This document shows, in pieces, positions 36,401-42,890 of a DNA stretch of 42,890 nt (position 1 is the first letter of the stretch; each line of letters opens with the position of its first letter). The position numbers and the translations under genes were made by a program. The stretch spans positions 1 through 42,890 of the forward strand of contig FR887347.1 of assembly GCA_000436755.1 (NCBI GenBank). The letters are read 5' to 3'. The notes under the pieces are model-generated. The model was not told the DNA's origin. It did no database searches and was given only the letters and a program-made list of their open reading frames with translations. The DNA comes from Clostridium sp. CAG:253. Its GTDB lineage: Bacteria; Bacillota; Clostridia; Lachnospirales; Lachnospiraceae.

Positions 36401-36440
36401 AAAAAGAATTGTGCCAAAAACACTTGACACAGTTCTTTTT
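36401..36440 (+). terminator. Terminator of the Hsp70-like cluster
   Basis: AAAAAGAATTGTG pairs with CACAGTTCTTTTT (one G-U) and ends in five T. Its 3' arm also contains the TTGACA of the infC promoter. Confidence 0.8.
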
Positions 36441-36452
36441 ATATGATAGAGT
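36424..36452 (+). promoter_or_regulatory. Candidate infC operon promoter overlapping the previous terminator
   Basis: TTGACA is perfect and is followed after 17 bp by TAGAGT, a 4 of 6 match to the -10 consensus. The -35 lies in the terminator's 3' arm. The -10 is weak, so the exact start is uncertain. Confidence 0.45.
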
Positions 36453-36484
36453 AATATTTGTTGTGTAAACAATGACGAAGTAGA

Positions 36485-36606
36485 GTTATCCACTCTCACC
36501 TTAGCACAAGCGAGTGACTCGGGTTCTGAATGAGTACTGAATATAATTTATATTTATTATATATTATTGATGAATGTGGATAGACTTTGCTATTCACTTT
36601 TTTTTT
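36485..36606 (+). promoter_or_regulatory. infC operon leader with transcription attenuator
   Basis: GTGGATAG (36576-36583) pairs with CTATTCAC (36590-36597) around ACTTTG, followed by nine T. This is a strong terminator before infC. TATCCAC at 36487-36493 is a perfect complement of GTGGATA, the terminator's 5' arm, so it can act as an antiterminator. In between, CACTC/GAGTG and ACTC/GAGT can form further hairpins. infC-rpmI-rplT operons in Firmicutes are known to be controlled by L20 through such a leader. Assignment to that class is inferred from position and the two exclusive structures. Confidence 0.7.
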
Positions 36607-36656
36607 ACTATTTTAGACATTGTATATAGCTTATAATTATTTGGAGGTGCACTACA

Positions 36657-37163
36657 ATTAGCGATTTAATGATTAATGAAAGAATCAGAGACAGAGAAGT
36701 AAGATTGGTAAGCGAAAGCGGAGAACAGCTTGGTATTATGTCATCGAGGGAGGCATTAAAGCTTGCAAGAGAAGCAGATTTAGATCTTGTAAAGATTGCG
36801 CCAAATGCTAAGCCACCGGTTTGCAAGATAATCGATTACGGTAAGTACAGATATGAACTTGCGCGTAAAGAAAAAGAAGCAAAGAAAAAACAGAAGACTA
36901 TGGAAGTCAAGGAAGTGAGACTTTCTCCAAATATTGATACAAATGATTTGAATACTAAAGCAAATCAGGCAAGAAAATTTATTACAAAGGGAGATAAAGT
37001 TAAGGTTACACTTCGTTTCCGTGGAAGAGAAATGGCACATGTAAATTATAGCAAACAGATACTTGACAGTTTTTATGAAAAACTTGAAGATATCGCAGTG
37101 ATTGATAAGAATGCTAAAATGGAAGGACGTTCTATGGTTATGTTCTTGTCACAGAAGCGTTAA
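36657..37163 (+). CDS. infC: Translation initiation factor IF-3, starting at ATT
   Basis: The protein has 168 residues. IF-3 binds the 30S subunit and checks start-codon and initiator-tRNA pairing. INERIRDREVRLVSESGEQL and VKIAPNAKPPVCKIIDYGKY mark the N-domain. EVRLSPNIDTNDLNTKANQA and VTLRFRGREMAH mark the C-domain. GGAGGTG at 36643-36649 is spaced 7-9 nt from ATT at 36657, which continues in frame as Ser-Asp-Leu-Met into the first ATG at 36669. That ATG is 21 nt from the ribosome binding site, too far to be the start. ATT starts are known for infC and allow IF-3 to limit its own synthesis. Confidence 0.95.
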   Translation: MSDLMINERIRDREVRLVSESGEQLGIMSSREALKLAREADLDLVKIAPNAKPPVCKIIDYGKYRYELARKEKEAKKKQKTMEVKEVRLSPNIDTNDLNTKANQARKFITKGDKVKVTLRFRGREMAHVNYSKQILDSFYEKLEDIAVIDKNAKMEGRSMVMFLSQKR

Positions 37164-37243
37164 TAAAGCTTGTCTAAAAGACATTCTTTAAATGGAATTA
37201 ATAAAGTTCCGATAGATAAACATATGTTAAGGAGGAAATTATC

Positions 37244-37444
37244 ATGCCAAAAATGAAAACCAAAAGAGCTGCAGCTAAGCGTTTTAAGACAACAGGAACA
37301 GGTAAGCTCATGAAAATGAAGGCTTATAAGAGTCATATCTTAAATAAGAAATCTACAAAGAGAAAGAGAAATCTTAGAAAAGCAGTAGAGGTTGACGCTA
37401 CAAATGCAAAGATGATGAAACGTATTTTACCATATTCAAAATAA
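37244..37444 (+). CDS. rpmI: Ribosomal protein bL35
   Basis: The protein has 66 residues and is highly basic, with the family start [20 protein letters not shown] and the middle [23 protein letters not shown] precedes the ATG. It lies between infC and rplT in the standard order. The 80-bp gap after infC contains a small palindrome, TGTCTAAAAGACA. Confidence 0.97.
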   Translation: MPKMKTKRAAAKRFKTTGTGKLMKMKAYKSHILNKKSTKRKRNLRKAVEVDATNAKMMKRILPYSK

Positions 37445-37461
37445 TTTAGGAGGATAGACGA

Positions 37462-37818
37462 ATGGCACGTATTAAAGGCGGTTTAAATGCAAAAAAGAAA
37501 CACAATAGAGTATTAAAGCTTGCAAAGAGTTATAGAGGAGCAAGATCTAAGCAGTATAGAGTTGCAAAGCAGTCTGTAATGAGAGCTCTTACATCTTCCT
37601 TCGCTGGAAGAAAGGAAAGAAAGAGACAGTTCAGAAGACTTTGGATTGCTCGTATAAATGCAGCAGCAAGAATGAACGGACTTTCATACAGCAAATTTAT
37701 GTATGGTCTTAAACTTGCAAACATCGATCTCAACAGAAAGATGCTTTCAGAGATGGCAATCAGCGATCCTGAAGGATTTGCAGCACTCGTAGAAGTTGCA
37801 AAATCTAAGCTTGCTTAA
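37462..37818 (+). CDS. rplT: Ribosomal protein bL20
   Basis: The protein has 118 residues. [39 protein letters not shown] and [20 protein letters not shown] are characteristic. It binds 23S rRNA early in 50S assembly and, in Firmicutes, represses its own operon through the infC leader. AGGAGG is correctly spaced, 17 bp after rpmI. Confidence 0.97.
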   Translation: MARIKGGLNAKKKHNRVLKLAKSYRGARSKQYRVAKQSVMRALTSSFAGRKERKRQFRRLWIARINAAARMNGLSYSKFMYGLKLANIDLNRKMLSEMAISDPEGFAALVEVAKSKLA

Positions 37819-37842
37819 TTAAAATATAGCATTTAAATATAC

Positions 37843-37884
37843 AGGAAGTTGTTACATTGTAATCAGTGAGCAGCTTCCTTTTTT
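37843..37884 (+). terminator. Terminator of the infC operon
   Basis: AGGAAGTTGT pairs with GCAGCTTCCT, including G-U pairs, and is followed by TTTTT. Confidence 0.75.
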
Positions 37885-37943
37885 CAAAAATAAACGGATT
37901 TAATAGTGAATTTTGAAAAATAAGAAATGGAGATTAGATTATT

Positions 37944-38507
37944 ATGGGAAAATTTCAGATTGAAAAATGTGAAGATATTGAAGGATTATATTTGATTCAG
38001 CCAACAGTTTTTGGTGACTCAAGGGGTTACTTCATGGAAACATACAACTATGAAGAATTTAAGGAAGCAGGACTTGATATGGTATTTGTACAGGACAACC
38101 AGTCAAGTTCTACAAAAGGTGTTTTGCGAGGATTGCATTATCAGAAAAATCATACACAGGGAAAACTTGTCAGAGTTCTTTCTGGTGAAGTTTATGATGT
38201 TGCTGTAGACATCAGAAAAGGCTCAAAAACATACGGAAAGTGGTTCGGTGTCACATTGAGTGCTGAAAAGAAAAATATGTTTTATATACCTGAGGGATTT
38301 GCACATGGATTTTATGTGCTTTCAGATACGGCAGAATTTGCTTATAAATGTACTGATTTTTATGATCCGTCATCAGAAGCAGGAATAAAATGGGACGATC
38401 CTACTATCGGAGTGAAATGGCCTATTCCTGAGGGTACAACACCAAATATTTCAGAAAAAGACGGAAAGCATCCGGCGTTTACAGATGAAATTTCATTAGA
38501 TTATTAA
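37944..38507 (+). CDS. rfbC: dTDP-4-dehydrorhamnose 3,5-epimerase
   Basis: This 187-residue cupin-fold enzyme makes dTDP-4-keto-L-rhamnose for rhamnose-containing surface glycans. The catalytic His is in VLRGLHYQKN. QDNQSSSTKGVLRG, GKLVRVLSGEVYDVAVDIRK and IPEGFAHGFYVLSDTAEFAY are family blocks. Length is normal. The start follows GGAG at a slightly long spacing. It is a single gene here between two terminators; rfbA, rfbB and rfbD must be elsewhere. Confidence 0.95.
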   Translation: MGKFQIEKCEDIEGLYLIQPTVFGDSRGYFMETYNYEEFKEAGLDMVFVQDNQSSSTKGVLRGLHYQKNHTQGKLVRVLSGEVYDVAVDIRKGSKTYGKWFGVTLSAEKKNMFYIPEGFAHGFYVLSDTAEFAYKCTDFYDPSSEAGIKWDDPTIGVKWPIPEGTTPNISEKDGKHPAFTDEISLDY

Positions 38508-38536
38508 TATAAAAACAGAAACGTAATTGTTCTACG

Positions 38537-38572
38537 AAAAAAAGCGGTACACTATTGTGTATCGCTTTTTTT
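38537..38572. terminator. Bidirectional terminator between rfbC and the Ig-like protein gene
   Basis: AAAAAAAGCGGTACAC pairs with GTGTATCGCTTTTTTT around a 4-nt loop TATT. A-run and T-run flank the stem, so it should end both convergent genes. Confidence 0.92.
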
Positions 38573-38617
38573 GCAGGAGCATTCACTTAAATCAAAATAT
38601 CAATTTTAAGTGTCTTT

Positions 38618-39337
38618 TTATTGAGCAGTTTTGTTTCTTACTATAACTTTACACTTGGCGGTCTTGCCATTTGATATTTTGGCAGTAATAGTTACAGTAC
38701 CGATACTCTTTGCATAAATTCTGCCGTTCGTATCAATTTCAACGATTTCGGTATCTGATGACTCAAATGTTGCTTTTTCTTTTGATATGCTTGGTCTTGT
38801 CGTAAGTTTAAGTTTTTTCTTTGTTCCGGGTTGTACTCTGTACTTTTTTTTGGTAAATTTAATGCTTACGGCTTTTGGAGAGACCGTAACGTCACAATGA
38901 AGATATACATTATTCGGAACAAATAAAAAGCCCGGCTTTGATACTTTTACTCTTATTTCAGCAGTACCGGGACGTACACCACGGTATTCGCAAGACGAAG
39001 AAGTGCTTTTAGTAATTTTTAAAATACTTTCATCTGAACTTTCAAAATAAGCAGTCCATTTTTTAGCCATATTATTTACTGATAAAGTATTTACCGTATC
39101 AGTCAGAATAGTATCTTTTCTATGGCTGAGTGTAATGGAGTCTGTTTTTTGAGTTGAGCGTCTTGACTTGATAATATTTGCATGATTTTGGGTTGTACCG
39201 GTGTCTGCAGCACCTTTTGAAGCTGCATGTGAAATGCTGCCTAAAGCAGATGTTGCAATCGTAGATGAAATAAAAAAGACAGCCAGTAACCGGGCGGCTT
39301 TTTTCCTGTAACACCATTTTTGATTCTTTTTAAACAT
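38618..39337 (-). CDS. Secreted protein with bacterial Ig-like (BIG2-type) domains
   Basis: The protein has 239 residues. A signal peptide (residues 1-39: KKAARLLAVFFISSTIATSA, then LGSISHA) is followed by a Ser/Thr-rich linker. Two Ig-like repeats then follow: FESSDESILKI, then GVRPGTAEIRVKVSKPG in the first; VQPGTKKKLKL, then TFESSDTEIVEIDTNG and SIGTVTITAKISNGKTAKCK in the second. ESSD, followed by G-T-A/V-x-I, is the BIG2 signature. AAAGGGAG fixes the start at ATG 39337; an upstream ATG at 39379 lacks one. It is divergent from the second two-component system. No wall anchor is visible. Likely a surface or matrix protein. Confidence 0.8.
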   Translation of the reverse strand: MFKKNQKWCYRKKAARLLAVFFISSTIATSALGSISHAASKGAADTGTTQNHANIIKSRRSTQKTDSITLSHRKDTILTDTVNTLSVNNMAKKWTAYFESSDESILKITKSTSSSCEYRGVRPGTAEIRVKVSKPGFLFVPNNVYLHCDVTVSPKAVSIKFTKKKYRVQPGTKKKLKLTTRPSISKEKATFESSDTEIVEIDTNGRIYAKSIGTVTITAKISNGKTAKCKVIVRNKTAQ

Positions 39338-39543
39338 ATATGCTCCCTTTCCTATTTGTCCCATAAATATCCAATACACTAATATACCTCAAAAAATATG
39401 TTATCATCGGTAAATGGCAATTTGTTGTCATTTACATTAAAATTGCAATCTTTATTCTGACACATTTTGGTGGTATTATAAAAATAAGTAAATTTGTGAT
39501 ATTAAACTTATAAGTAATTTGTACAGAATGGAGGATGTTTGAA

Positions 39544-40245
39544 ATGAGTTATATTTTGATAGCAGATGACAATAAGGATATAACGGACATTTTATCCGTG
39601 TATGTTAAGAAAGAAGGATATGAGCCGCTTATAGCTACAGATGGCGTTATGGCTGAAGATATGTACTTTAAAAATGAGCCTGTAGCAGTACTGCTTGATG
39701 TTATGATGCCGTTTAAGGACGGATATGAAGTCTGCAAAAGTATAAGACAAAAATCAAGTGTACCTATTATTCTTATCACAGCGAGGGGGGAGGACTATGA
39801 TAAGATTATGGGACTTGACATAGGTGCTGATGATTATATTGTAAAGCCGTTCAGTCCGAGTGAGGTAATGGCAAGGCTGCGTGCCGTTTTAAGACGTATA
39901 AACAGGGATGAAATTTCTAAAGATTCTGCCTCTGTATTAAAGGTCAACAACATGGAAGTAAATCTTGAGGAATATTCATTTATGATAGACGGCAGGAAAA
40001 TTCCACTCACGAAAAAAGAGATAGAGACTATGTGGACACTCGCCGGCAATCCAAACAAGGTATTTACTAGGGACAATCTTTTGGACAGCCTTTGGGGATA
40101 TGATTATTATGGCGATAGCAGAACAGTTGATTCACATATAAAAAGACTGCGTGCAAAGATTGATTCGGTTGAGCATCCTGCGTGGAGCATAAAGACAATT
40201 TGGGGAGTTGGATATAAATTTGCAATCAATGAAGAAGATATTTAA
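39544..40245 (+). CDS. OmpR/PhoB-family response regulator
   Basis: The protein has 233 residues. The receiver domain has the acidic patch IADDNKD, phospho-acceptor D52 in LLDVMMPFKDGYEVC, and the Lys in YIVKPFSPSE. The winged helix covers about 130-228 (IPLTKKEIETMWTLAGNPNK, RTVDSHIKRLRAKID) and ends in WGVGYKF. GGAGG is 9 nt before ATG 39544; the ATG at 39535 abuts it and is unlikely to be used. It overlaps its kinase by 17 bp and is divergent from the Ig-like protein gene. Confidence 0.95.
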   Translation: MSYILIADDNKDITDILSVYVKKEGYEPLIATDGVMAEDMYFKNEPVAVLLDVMMPFKDGYEVCKSIRQKSSVPIILITARGEDYDKIMGLDIGADDYIVKPFSPSEVMARLRAVLRRINRDEISKDSASVLKVNNMEVNLEEYSFMIDGRKIPLTKKEIETMWTLAGNPNKVFTRDNLLDSLWGYDYYGDSRTVDSHIKRLRAKIDSVEHPAWSIKTIWGVGYKFAINEEDI

Positions 40246-41740
40246 AAAAATAATCGGAAAGATAAAGGAAAATGACATTTCTTTAAGAATTTATTTGTCT
40301 TTTGCGTTTATTCTTGTTTTTACAAGCATACTTACGGGTGCGATTTTTATCAAAATATATGAGAAAAATTATATACGTTCTTATACATCACTGTTGACGA
40401 AACAGGGAAAAACAATAGCAAGAAGAGTTGCAAAGTTTCAAGATGGAAAAAGAGAAAATCAGTTTCAGAAATACAGTGTTTATATTGATGAACTTGAAAG
40501 AGCAGAGAAAACGGATATCTGGATAGTAAGTAATAAAAATGCTAAAGAACCGCTTAGTGATGATTATACAAATTCTGAAATATCGAGAGATGTGATTACA
40601 AATAAGATGAATGATGTGCTTGACTGTGCTTATGATGGGAAGATTGCGTCAAATACGGCATATGACAAAGTGTATGGGATGGTTATTTTGTATGTAGCTG
40701 TTCCGATAAAGAATATCCGGTCAACAGAAGTATCTGGTGCCGTTATGATGGTTTCCATGGTAGACAGACAGACTATGGGAATAAATGAGGGAAAATCCAT
40801 TATAAGTATGAGTGTGCTTTTATCTGCATTTATTTCACTTATCGTAGTAATAATTTTGTCGAGATATCTGACAAAACCTCTTGATAAGATTGGTAAAGAT
40901 ATAGGAAATATTGCACTTGGAGACTATTCTGGAATAAATGTAAAACATCCGGAGAGCCAGATAGGCAGACTTGAAACAAATCTTGACAATTTGACAAAGA
41001 AGCTGGAAAGTGCGAGAGTAGAGAGAAAAAATCAGGAACAGTTAAGGATGGATTTCTTTGCAAATGTATCACACGAATTGAGGACACCGATAACGGTAAT
41101 GCGTGGTTATGCAGAGACATTAAATGACGGCATTGTCTCGGAAGAAAATGTGGTAAAAGATATTTACCAGAAAATGCTTATTGAATGCCGTGGCATGGAA
41201 AGGCTTGTAGGAGATTTATTTATATTGTCAAAAATGCAGAACCCTGATTTTTGTATAGAAAAAGAACCGGTAAGCATAAGGCAGATATTTGGAGATGTAA
41301 TACGTAGTGCCAAAGAAATAGGAAAAGAGAAAAATATCAAAATCACTTTAAATCTTATGGTTGATGAGGAAAATCCGTGTATGATACTTGGAGACTACGA
41401 AAGGCTTAGACAGATGTTTATGATAATCATAGACAATGCTGTCAAATTTTCAAGTCAGGATGGAGAGGTCATAGTCTGCATAGGAAAAGATGACAGGATA
41501 AATGTGTCTATAGAGGATTTTGGTGTCGGAATTTCTAAAGAGGCATTACCGTATATATTTGAAAAATTTTATAAATCAAAGCTTAAACAAAATCAAAAAG
41601 GAACAGGTCTTGGTCTCATGATAGCCAAACAGATAGCAATGAGGCACGGCAGTGACATCAAAGTGCAGAGTGAACCGGGAAAAGGTACAAAATTCTCTTT
41701 CTCATTTTATGAGTGTACCGCCATGGATGATTATGAATAG
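40229..41740 (+). CDS. Sensor histidine kinase with extracytoplasmic domain
   Basis: The protein has 503 residues. TM1 is near residues 18-42, an outer sensor domain spans about 43-193, and TM2 is near 195-215 (MSVLLSAFISLIVVIILSRY). A HAMP domain follows (KPLDKIGKDIGNIALGDYSG). The phospho-acceptor motif is ANVSHELRTPITVMRGYAET. The ATPase domain has IIIDNAVKFSS, IEDFGVGIS, FEKFYKSKLK and GTGLGLMIAKQIA. The outer domain resembles PAS- or Cache-like sensors but is not assigned. The ribosome binding site GGGGAG lies in the regulator's WGVGYK codons. No target gene is adjacent except the divergent Ig-like protein. Confidence 0.93.
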   Translation: MKKIFKKIIGKIKENDISLRIYLSFAFILVFTSILTGAIFIKIYEKNYIRSYTSLLTKQGKTIARRVAKFQDGKRENQFQKYSVYIDELERAEKTDIWIVSNKNAKEPLSDDYTNSEISRDVITNKMNDVLDCAYDGKIASNTAYDKVYGMVILYVAVPIKNIRSTEVSGAVMMVSMVDRQTMGINEGKSIISMSVLLSAFISLIVVIILSRYLTKPLDKIGKDIGNIALGDYSGINVKHPESQIGRLETNLDNLTKKLESARVERKNQEQLRMDFFANVSHELRTPITVMRGYAETLNDGIVSEENVVKDIYQKMLIECRGMERLVGDLFILSKMQNPDFCIEKEPVSIRQIFGDVIRSAKEIGKEKNIKITLNLMVDEENPCMILGDYERLRQMFMIIIDNAVKFSSQDGEVIVCIGKDDRINVSIEDFGVGISKEALPYIFEKFYKSKLKQNQKGTGLGLMIAKQIAMRHGSDIKVQSEPGKGTKFSFSFYECTAMDDYE

Positions 41741-41758
41741 AGAAAATAAAAATTACAG

Positions 41759-41787
41759 TTGTATTTTTAATGGAAAGTGTATATACT
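41759..41787 (+). promoter_or_regulatory. Promoter of the 6S RNA gene
   Basis: TTGTAT and TATACT are separated by 17 bp. The predicted start is within about 6 bp of the RNA's closing helix at 41801. Confidence 0.55.
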
Positions 41788-41800
41788 ATTATTAACAAAA

Positions 41801-41993
41801 GCATACATGCCTGGGGTGTTCGATACTCCTGATATTTTGAACCTACACTTTTGAATTGGGATTCCTATATTTATGTAAGGATGCCAAGCCGCCACCTATA
41901 GCAGCGGAAGGCAGAATTACATGTGCGGTTGCCCACCTAGCGCTTGCTAGGACTCAAAATTCGGGACACGGCACTTTGGGTATGCTTTTTTTT
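41801..41993 (+). ncRNA. ssrS: 6S RNA
   Basis: This is the main content of the 321-bp gap after the second kinase. The ends pair as GCATAC/GTATGC, then GCC/GGC and GTGTTCG with CGGGACAC. GCCTGGGGTGTTCG near the 5' end, followed by TGAACCTACA, is the typical pattern of Firmicutes 6S RNAs. An internal hairpin CTAGC-GCTT-GCTAG lies near the 3' side. The closing helix is followed by eight T, which would act as the terminator. 6S RNA mimics an open promoter and binds RNA polymerase with the housekeeping sigma factor in stationary phase. The assignment is by recognition; exact ends are estimates. Confidence 0.85.
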
Positions 41994-42061
41994 AAGTATG
42001 GGAAACTTGTATTTCCTAAAAAATACTGTACAGCAGTTAAAATGAAATGGAGGAAACAAAA

Positions 42062-42890
42062 GTGGCACAGAAAGGTGATTTATTATCATTTCGTCCAGAT
42101 ATAAAAGTTTTGGACGCAACAATTCGTGACGGAGGTCTTGTCAACGATTTCTATTTTACAGATGAGTTTATCAGAAATTTATATCTTGCAAATGTAAAGG
42201 CAGGAGTAGATTATATGGAATTTGGTTATCGTGCCGATAAGGAAATGTTCGATGTAAACAAGTTTGGAAAATGGAAATTTGCTGAAGATGAGACAATCAG
42301 GGAAATCGTTGGTGATAATAATACAGACCTTAAGATTTCCATTATGGCAGATGTCGGAAGATGCAACTATAAACAGGATATACATGACAGAGCAGACAGT
42401 CCAGTAGACCTTGTCAGAGTTGCAACATATGTAAACACTATGCCGGCAGCACTCGATATGATAGAGGATGCTCATAAAAAGGGATATGAAACTACATGTA
42501 ATATCATGGCTATTTCAAACGCAAAAGAGTCTGATATAAATACAGCACTTGAAATGCTTGGAAACAGTCCTGTAGACGGAATTTACATAGTAGACAGTTT
42601 CGGTTCTCTTTTCCCGGAGCAGATTAGAAAAATATCAGAGCAGTACATGGAAATCGCTGACAAATATGGCAAATACATCGGTATGCATGCACATAACAAT
42701 CAGCAGCTTGCTTTTGCAAATACTATAGAGTCATGCACCCAGGGTGTATCTTATCTTGATGCTACAATGGGTGGAATGGGAAGAGGTGCGGGAAACTGCC
42801 AGATGGAACTTTTACTTGGATTTCTTAAAAATCCACAGTATAATCTTTTCCCAATTATTAAATTTATTGAAGAAAACATTGAACCGCTTA
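42062..42890 (+). CDS. DRE-TIM aldolase-family protein (HMGL-like), C-terminus beyond the window
   Basis: An open frame of 276 codons runs to the window edge. VLDATIRDGGLVNDF near the N-terminus is the DxTxRDG metal-binding motif of the DRE-TIM metallolyase family (4-hydroxy-2-oxovalerate aldolase, isopropylmalate synthase, HMG-CoA lyase). MHAHNNQQLAFANT holds the HxH metal ligands, and ATMGGMGRGAGNCQMELLL is the C-terminal glycine-rich block. The arrangement is closest to aldolase-type members rather than synthases. GTG 42062 is 8 nt after GGAGG; an ATG at 42047 overlaps that site. The exact reaction is not decided; such proteins also occur in sugar or amino-acid tailoring clusters, whose genes may follow. 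Confidence 0.82.
   Translation, partial: MAQKGDLLSFRPDIKVLDATIRDGGLVNDFYFTDEFIRNLYLANVKAGVDYMEFGYRADKEMFDVNKFGKWKFAEDETIREIVGDNNTDLKISIMADVGRCNYKQDIHDRADSPVDLVRVATYVNTMPAALDMIEDAHKKGYETTCNIMAISNAKESDINTALEMLGNSPVDGIYIVDSFGSLFPEQIRKISEQYMEIADKYGKYIGMHAHNNQQLAFANTIESCTQGVSYLDATMGGMGRGAGNCQMELLLGFLKNPQYNLFPIIKFIEENIEPL

Overview
The window is a stretch of low-GC chromosome. It carries strong AGGAGG-type ribosome binding sites, many U-tailed intrinsic terminators, an ATT-started infC-rpmI-rplT operon, a Firmicutes-style 6S RNA, VanR/VanS-like two-component pairs, and protein families (DUF5716/DUF5717-like, a LuxS operon, OPT plus PqqD-like) typical of anaerobic Clostridia. The best guess is a Lachnospiraceae gut or rumen bacterium; the genus cannot be read from the sequence. 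There is no phage, insertion sequence, CRISPR array, rRNA or tRNA. It reads as ordinary chromosome with a few accessory modules.

Layout. 1-9.6 kb: a truncated surface beta-helix protein (minus strand), an oleate-hydratase-family flavoprotein, an AraC regulator divergent from a cytosolic GH13 glucosidase, a Cache-domain chemoreceptor, and a cytosolic parvulin. 9.9-17 kb: an ECF sigma factor with a membrane protein that may be its anti-sigma factor, a hypoxanthine-DNA glycosylase, an OPT peptide transporter behind a structured leader and followed by a PqqD-like protein, then luxS, mtnN and a COG0523 metallochaperone. 17-20.6 kb: a small secreted protein and serine acetyltransferase (minus strand), a 138-bp palindromic element, and citrate synthase. 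20.7-28.3 kb: a two-component system overlapping a three-gene ABC-2 exporter module that resembles GldA/GldF/GldG in organisation, then a PLP aminotransferase. 28.3-29.2 kb: glutamate 5-kinase without a PUA domain.

29.3-36.4 kb holds the least understood and most interesting block. Four same-strand genes lie between one clear promoter and one terminator. They encode a 1182-residue beta-sandwich/alpha-solenoid protein, a degenerate Hsp70/actin-fold protein, a TPR-like protein, and a membrane-anchored coiled-coil protein. I propose they form one chaperone- or scaffold-like assembly.

36.4-42.9 kb: the infC-rpmI-rplT operon with an attenuator leader, an rfbC-type epimerase, a secreted Ig-like protein divergent from a second two-component system, 6S RNA, and a truncated DRE-TIM aldolase. 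Neighbouring genes often overlap, and both response regulator/kinase pairs place the kinase ribosome binding site inside the codons for the regulator's conserved WGVGYK end.
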